Part shown: positions 60,441-64,000 of the stretch, piece after piece
Layout of the letters: the number at the start of each line of letters is the position of its first letter
How positions within the stretch are numbered: position 1 is the stretch's first letter
Assembly: GCA_913030805.1 (NCBI GenBank)
Contig: CAJWDL010000002.1
Location: 62,001-126,000, forward strand
Direction of reading: 5' to 3'
Length of the DNA stretch: 64,000 bases
Origin: an uncultured Candidatus Pelagibacter sp.
GTDB taxonomy: Bacteria; Pseudomonadota; Alphaproteobacteria; Pelagibacterales; Pelagibacteraceae
The notes under the pieces: generated by a model
Database searches by the model: none
The model's input: the letters and a program-made list of their open reading frames with translations, nothing else
What the model was told of the DNA's origin: nothing
Made by a program: the position numbers and the translations under genes

Positions 60441-61678
60441 TTGATATTTACAATTTTATACAGTTTATCATTTGGTCTCACAATCTGATCCAGTCTCATT
60501 GAAAAGTTATCTCCTTTTCTTACACTTTCAACTTGCTTATCATTGAGTCGTATTTCTCCAGCTACTGTTTCAATTATTCCTGTTGTCCTTCCTGTAATAA
60601 TGATATTGTCTCCTTCTTTGAGGTGTTCTGTTTCTAGATCAAATTCTGCTACTTGTATTTTTGCGAAATAGTTTTTTGCTTTACCCAGGTAAATTTTCTG
60701 TTTTGTGGCTTTGGATCCGTGAATTCCCGTCCATTCTCCTAATTTTTGCCCTAAATAATAGCCATCCCAAAAACCTCTGTTATAAACGCTTTCTAATTTA
60801 TTAATCCATCCTTTCACCTTTTCCTTATTATATGTTCCTTCCAAATATGCGTCCGCGGCTTCCCTATAACTTTGGGTAGTTGTTTTAACATATTCGGGAG
60901 ATCTTCCTCTGCCTTCTATTTTGAGAATATTTATTCCAGAATCCAAAACTTGATCTAAAAATCCTATTGTACACAAATCTTTTGGTGAAATAATGTACTC
61001 ATTATCGATATCAAATTGATGTCCATCTTCTTTATCTATAACTGTGTATGTTTTTCTACAATTTTGAATACAAGCCCCTCTATTTGCAGAAGAGTTGGCT
61101 GTATGTAAGCTCATATAGCACTTACCTGAAACGGCCATACATAAAGCTCCATGAGCAAAAATTTCAATCTGTACTAAATTTCCCGAAGGTCCTTTTATCT
61201 GTTGTTTTTCTATTTCTTTTATTATTTCTTTTATTTGAAGCAAGGATAATTCTCTCGATAAAATAACCACTTCAGCAAATTTGGCAAAAAAACGTATTGC
61301 TTCAATGTTTGTAATATTAGTTTGAGTAGAAATATGAACTTCCATATTAATAGATGCAGCATAGCTAATAACTGCTTGGTCAGAAGCAATAATGGCAGTA
61401 ATGCCCGTTTGTTTTGCTGTGTCTACAATCTTTTTCATTAATATTAAGTCGTGATCATAAATAATGGTGTTGAGAGTAATATAGGTTTTGATATTATTTT
61501 TATTACAAAATTCGGCTATTTCTACTAAATCTTTCAAAGTAAAATTGTTAGAGGATTTAGCCCTCATATTTAATTGTTCTATTCCAAAATAAATAGAGTT
61601 GGCTCCACCTTGTATTGCTGCTTGTAAAGATTGCCATGAGCCAGCGGGTGCCATTATTTCTATTGTTCTATTTTTCAT
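60437..61678 (-). CDS. Peptidase U32-family protein (TrhP/YegQ-like)
   Basis: 413 aa; IMAPAGSWQSLQAAIQGGANSIYFGIEQLNMRA, EIFAHGALCMAVSGKCYMSLHTANSSANRGACIQNCRKTY, YIISPKDLCTI...ILKIEGRGRSPEYV. Confidence 0.92.
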   Translation of the reverse strand: MKNRTIEIMAPAGSWQSLQAAIQGGANSIYFGIEQLNMRAKSSNNFTLKDLVEIAEFCNKNNIKTYITLNTIIYDHDLILMKKIVDTAKQTGITAIIASDQAVISYAASINMEVHISTQTNITNIEAIRFFAKFAEVVILSRELSLLQIKEIIKEIEKQQIKGPSGNLVQIEIFAHGALCMAVSGKCYMSLHTANSSANRGACIQNCRKTYTVIDKEDGHQFDIDNEYIISPKDLCTIGFLDQVLDSGINILKIEGRGRSPEYVKTTTQSYREAADAYLEGTYNKEKVKGWINKLESVYNRGFWDGYYLGQKLGEWTGIHGSKATKQKIYLGKAKNYFAKIQVAEFDLETEHLKEGDNIIITGRTTGIIETVAGEIRLNDKQVESVRKGDNFSMRLDQIVRPNDKLYKIVNIK

Positions 61679-61879
61679 ACTGATTTCAAAAATATAATTT
61701 ATAATCTTAACATTAAATACGATTCTCCATGAAACATTAAGATGCCATATAAATTGAATTTTGACGATTTGATTCTTTAATGGATAAAATCATACCCTTT
61801 CAGTAGATTTCAACCTTTGCCAATACTCTTGGAATAACAGCTATCTTTTTTTCTTTTTCTTCTTCTTAGTATATCTAAA

Positions 61880-62038
61880 CTATTTTTTTATTTTAAATGT
61901 ATCTTCAAAAAAATCCTGCCAAAATTTCTGAACTTGCTCCTGATACTTTTTGGCTTGTTCAGGTTGTTCGTTCATTAATTTATCCAATTGAACTTTCCAT
62001 TCTGCGTAAGTTGGAATTTCTAAATCAAATTTAAACAT
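61880..62038 (-). CDS. Small hypothetical protein (52 aa) with strong Shine-Dalgarno
   Basis: Manual translation MFKFDLEIPTYAEWKVQLDKLMNEQPEQAKKYQEQVQKFWQDFFEDTFKIKK*; preceded by AAAGGAGGAGAT-ATG. Confidence 0.6.
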   Translation of the reverse strand: MFKFDLEIPTYAEWKVQLDKLMNEQPEQAKKYQEQVQKFWQDFFEDTFKIKK

Positions 62039-62188
62039 ATCTCCTCCTTTCTTTTATTTTTCCTCAAGTTCATGCTAACATGATTTTAGTTATAATGTGT
62101 AGTCAAAAAAGTTTAAATTTCAGTAGGTTCTCTCTAAGCAATGTTTCATTTTTTATATGGATAAATCATTGCTGAATATTTAGAAAAG

Positions 62189-63022
62189 CTAGAAGGAAGC
62201 GTTATCAAAAAAAAAGTACCTATACTCTAAGGCAAGAATCGGCATATTCCTGCCCCTAGATAGACCAGATGTAAAATATTCGTTAAAATAATTTTTTGGA
62301 TTTAATAAATGCCATGCTGGTCTAGGAAGTTTATCTATGTGCTCTATTCTTTTACTTGATCCATTATTTATAAAAGTATTTTTTTCTTTATCAATAAAAC
62401 ATAGTCCCGAAATATTCCTGACGCTTTTGTTGTTGAAAAGATTATATGAAAATTCGAGCATAGAAAATTCACCTTCTCCACGTATAATATAATCAATCGA
62501 AGGACAATCTTTTAAAACATATTCTGGTATAGCAGTAGGATGTTCGCCACCAGCTATTATAATTAAATTTGGATGTTTTTCTTTTATTTTATTAATTAAA
62601 TTTCTGTGTATTACCCAATCTTGTGAAAACATTAAAGAAATACCAAAAATAAATGTATTTGGATCTATTTTTTTAATTATCTCTTCAGATGTTAGACCTT
62701 GGAGATTATATGCATTGTCTTTGGATCTTCTAATTTTAATCGGATCTTGTTCTCCAGTAGCATCAATTATTTTTACTTTGTAGCCACTTTTGTCTAGAAC
62801 ACCTCCCACGTAAGCCAAACCTAATGGCAAAGTTACAGGTGAGCTGTAAGAATTTTTTGATAAAACAGCAAAAGGTTTACATAATGTTATTATTCTTTTT
62901 TCATTTTTAGGAGCTGCAAATGAACTTAACGTGGAATCCATATGCCTACGATCTAATTCTTTAACCCACTGTTTATTGGGTGTATACATAGGCTCAAATA
63001 TTACTTCATTTTTTGAAGTCAT
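62189..63022 (-). pseudogene. Truncated B12-binding/radical SAM protein (cobalamin-binding domain only)
   Basis: 277 aa; PLGLAYVGGVLDKSGYKVKIIDATGEQ, IIAGGEHPTAIPEYVLKDCPSIDYIIRGEGE; ends ...TSGLSRGRNMPILALEYRYFFFDNASF*, where the family normally continues into a CxxxCxxC radical SAM domain. Confidence 0.75.
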
Positions 63023-63244
63023 TTATTAATTTTATAAATGAAATTAATTAATATGTAAAAAACTAATTTGGTGACCGAAATCATTAGAAAAATAAGTTTT
63101 TTTATTATGCGCCCCAAAACATATTTATTAAAATGTTCAATTGAGGTATAAACGTTTTACTTTTTATCTCAAAGCTGGAAGAAGATTGGACGATTTTAGG
63201 ATAAAAACAGAGTTTGCGACTAGAAAGTTAAAGAAACCCTTGTA

Positions 63245-63334
63245 GGAGAGGTGGCTGAGCGGTTGAAAGCACTGGTCTTGAAAACCAGCAATGGGGTAAC
63301 TCATTCGTGGGTTCAAATCCCACCCTCTCCGCCA
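63245..63334 (+). tRNA. tRNA-Ser (UGA anticodon)
   Basis: GGAGAGGTGGCTGAGCGGTTGAAAGCACTGGTCTTGAAAACCAGCAATGGGGTAACTCATTCGTGGGTTCAAATCCCACCCTCTCCGCCA; class II variable arm. Confidence 0.96.
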
Positions 63335-63343
63335 ATAAATATA

Positions 63344-63598
63344 TTAAATTTTAAAATTCTTCAAAAGCTTCGATACTTTATTATTTGGGATTTTAACTTC
63401 TACCTTTTTATTAAGATACCATTTAAATAAACTGTCATCATCGAAATTTAATAAATCATTCAATTGTTTTAATTCTGCAATACCGAAATCATTGATATAT
63501 TTTTTGATAAAATTGTTTAATAACAGCTCAGTTTCTTTAATACCTCGATATTCCGATCGATACAAAATTTTTTTTTTAAGTAGGTCAATACTATTCAT
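63344..63598 (-). CDS. sdhE: Succinate dehydrogenase assembly factor 2 / SdhE family
   Basis: 84 aa; KKKILYRSEYRGIKETELLLNNFI...LNDLLNFDDDSLFKWYLNK. Confidence 0.85.
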   Translation of the reverse strand: MNSIDLLKKKILYRSEYRGIKETELLLNNFIKKYINDFGIAELKQLNDLLNFDDDSLFKWYLNKKVEVKIPNNKVSKLLKNFKI

Positions 63599-63631
63599 AG
63601 TTCAATTAAAATAGGTATATAATATAGGATA

Positions 63632-64000
63632 ATGAGTCATTCTAATAGTTATGAATTCTTATTAAAAGACATTTCTACACTTAAAAGAGTCGGTCAAAAA
63701 ACTAAAAAAATATTAAAGAAAAAAAAAATTGAGACCTTATTTGACGTTTTGTTACATTTACCTCAAGCATTTGTGGATAGATCTAAGTTGATTAATATTA
63801 ATGAACTGGAAATTGGTAAAATCTGCACTATAAAAGTTCAAGTCATAAAATATAATATTCCAAGAATTAGAAATTTGCCAAATACTGTTAAATGCGAAGA
63901 TTCAACTGGAGAAATAAATATAGTTTTCTTTAATAGTAGAGAAGGATACATAAAAAAAATACTGCCCTTGAATGAATGGGTAATTATAAGTGGAAAAGTA
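63632..64000 (+). CDS. recG: ATP-dependent DNA helicase RecG (partial, runs off window end)
   Basis: Manual translation MSHSNSYEFLLKDISTLKRVGQKTKKILKKKKIETLFDVLLHLPQAFVDRSKL...; RecG N-terminal wedge domain; divergent from sdhE. Confidence 0.85.
   Translation, partial: MSHSNSYEFLLKDISTLKRVGQKTKKILKKKKIETLFDVLLHLPQAFVDRSKLININELEIGKICTIKVQVIKYNIPRIRNLPNTVKCEDSTGEINIVFFNSREGYIKKILPLNEWVIISGKV

Overview
A 64 kb, strongly AT-rich, gene-dense bacterial chromosome segment. Gene families and gene order point to a marine-type alphaproteobacterium with a streamlined genome, Pelagibacterales/SAR11-like; this is inferred from content, not from a phylogeny. Most of the window is core housekeeping: dapA-smpB-folK-rsh-pyrE-pdxJ-acpS-lepB-rnc-recO; hemB; rpiB-glyA-nrdR-ribD-ribE-ribBA-like-ribH-nusB-thiL-hppA; rpmF-plsX-ihf-merR-rpmG; ctaA; metY; rplM-rpsI-argC-hom-glpX-recJ; nhaA; and mltB-rlpA-dacC-tmk-holB-metG-tatD-MBL. 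There are four intact tRNAs: Ser-GCU, Glu-UUC, Pro-UGG and Ser-UGA. Accessory segments lie beside tRNAs or tRNA remnants. They comprise two glycosyltransferase clusters, one with an intact tyrosine recombinase, and several decaying genes. No rRNA, CRISPR array, prophage or complete transposon was recognised. The best leads are: (1) a loxP/dif-like imperfect inverted repeat immediately upstream of the tyrosine recombinase gene; (2) a 3' fragment of a tRNA (probably tRNA-Gln) inside the first glycosyltransferase island; (3) a nested-hairpin leader upstream of metY; (4) a RarD/EamA gene switched out of frame at an A11/T11 tract; (5) a cobalamin-binding/radical SAM protein cut off just before its radical SAM motif; (6) era and fabH missing from their usual operon positions; (7) an RSH protein lacking the usual region between TGS and ACT; (8) long, strand-asymmetric non-coding spacers and small ORFs with strong Shine-Dalgarno sequences. 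I found no clear evidence of a complete, undescribed multi-gene system.
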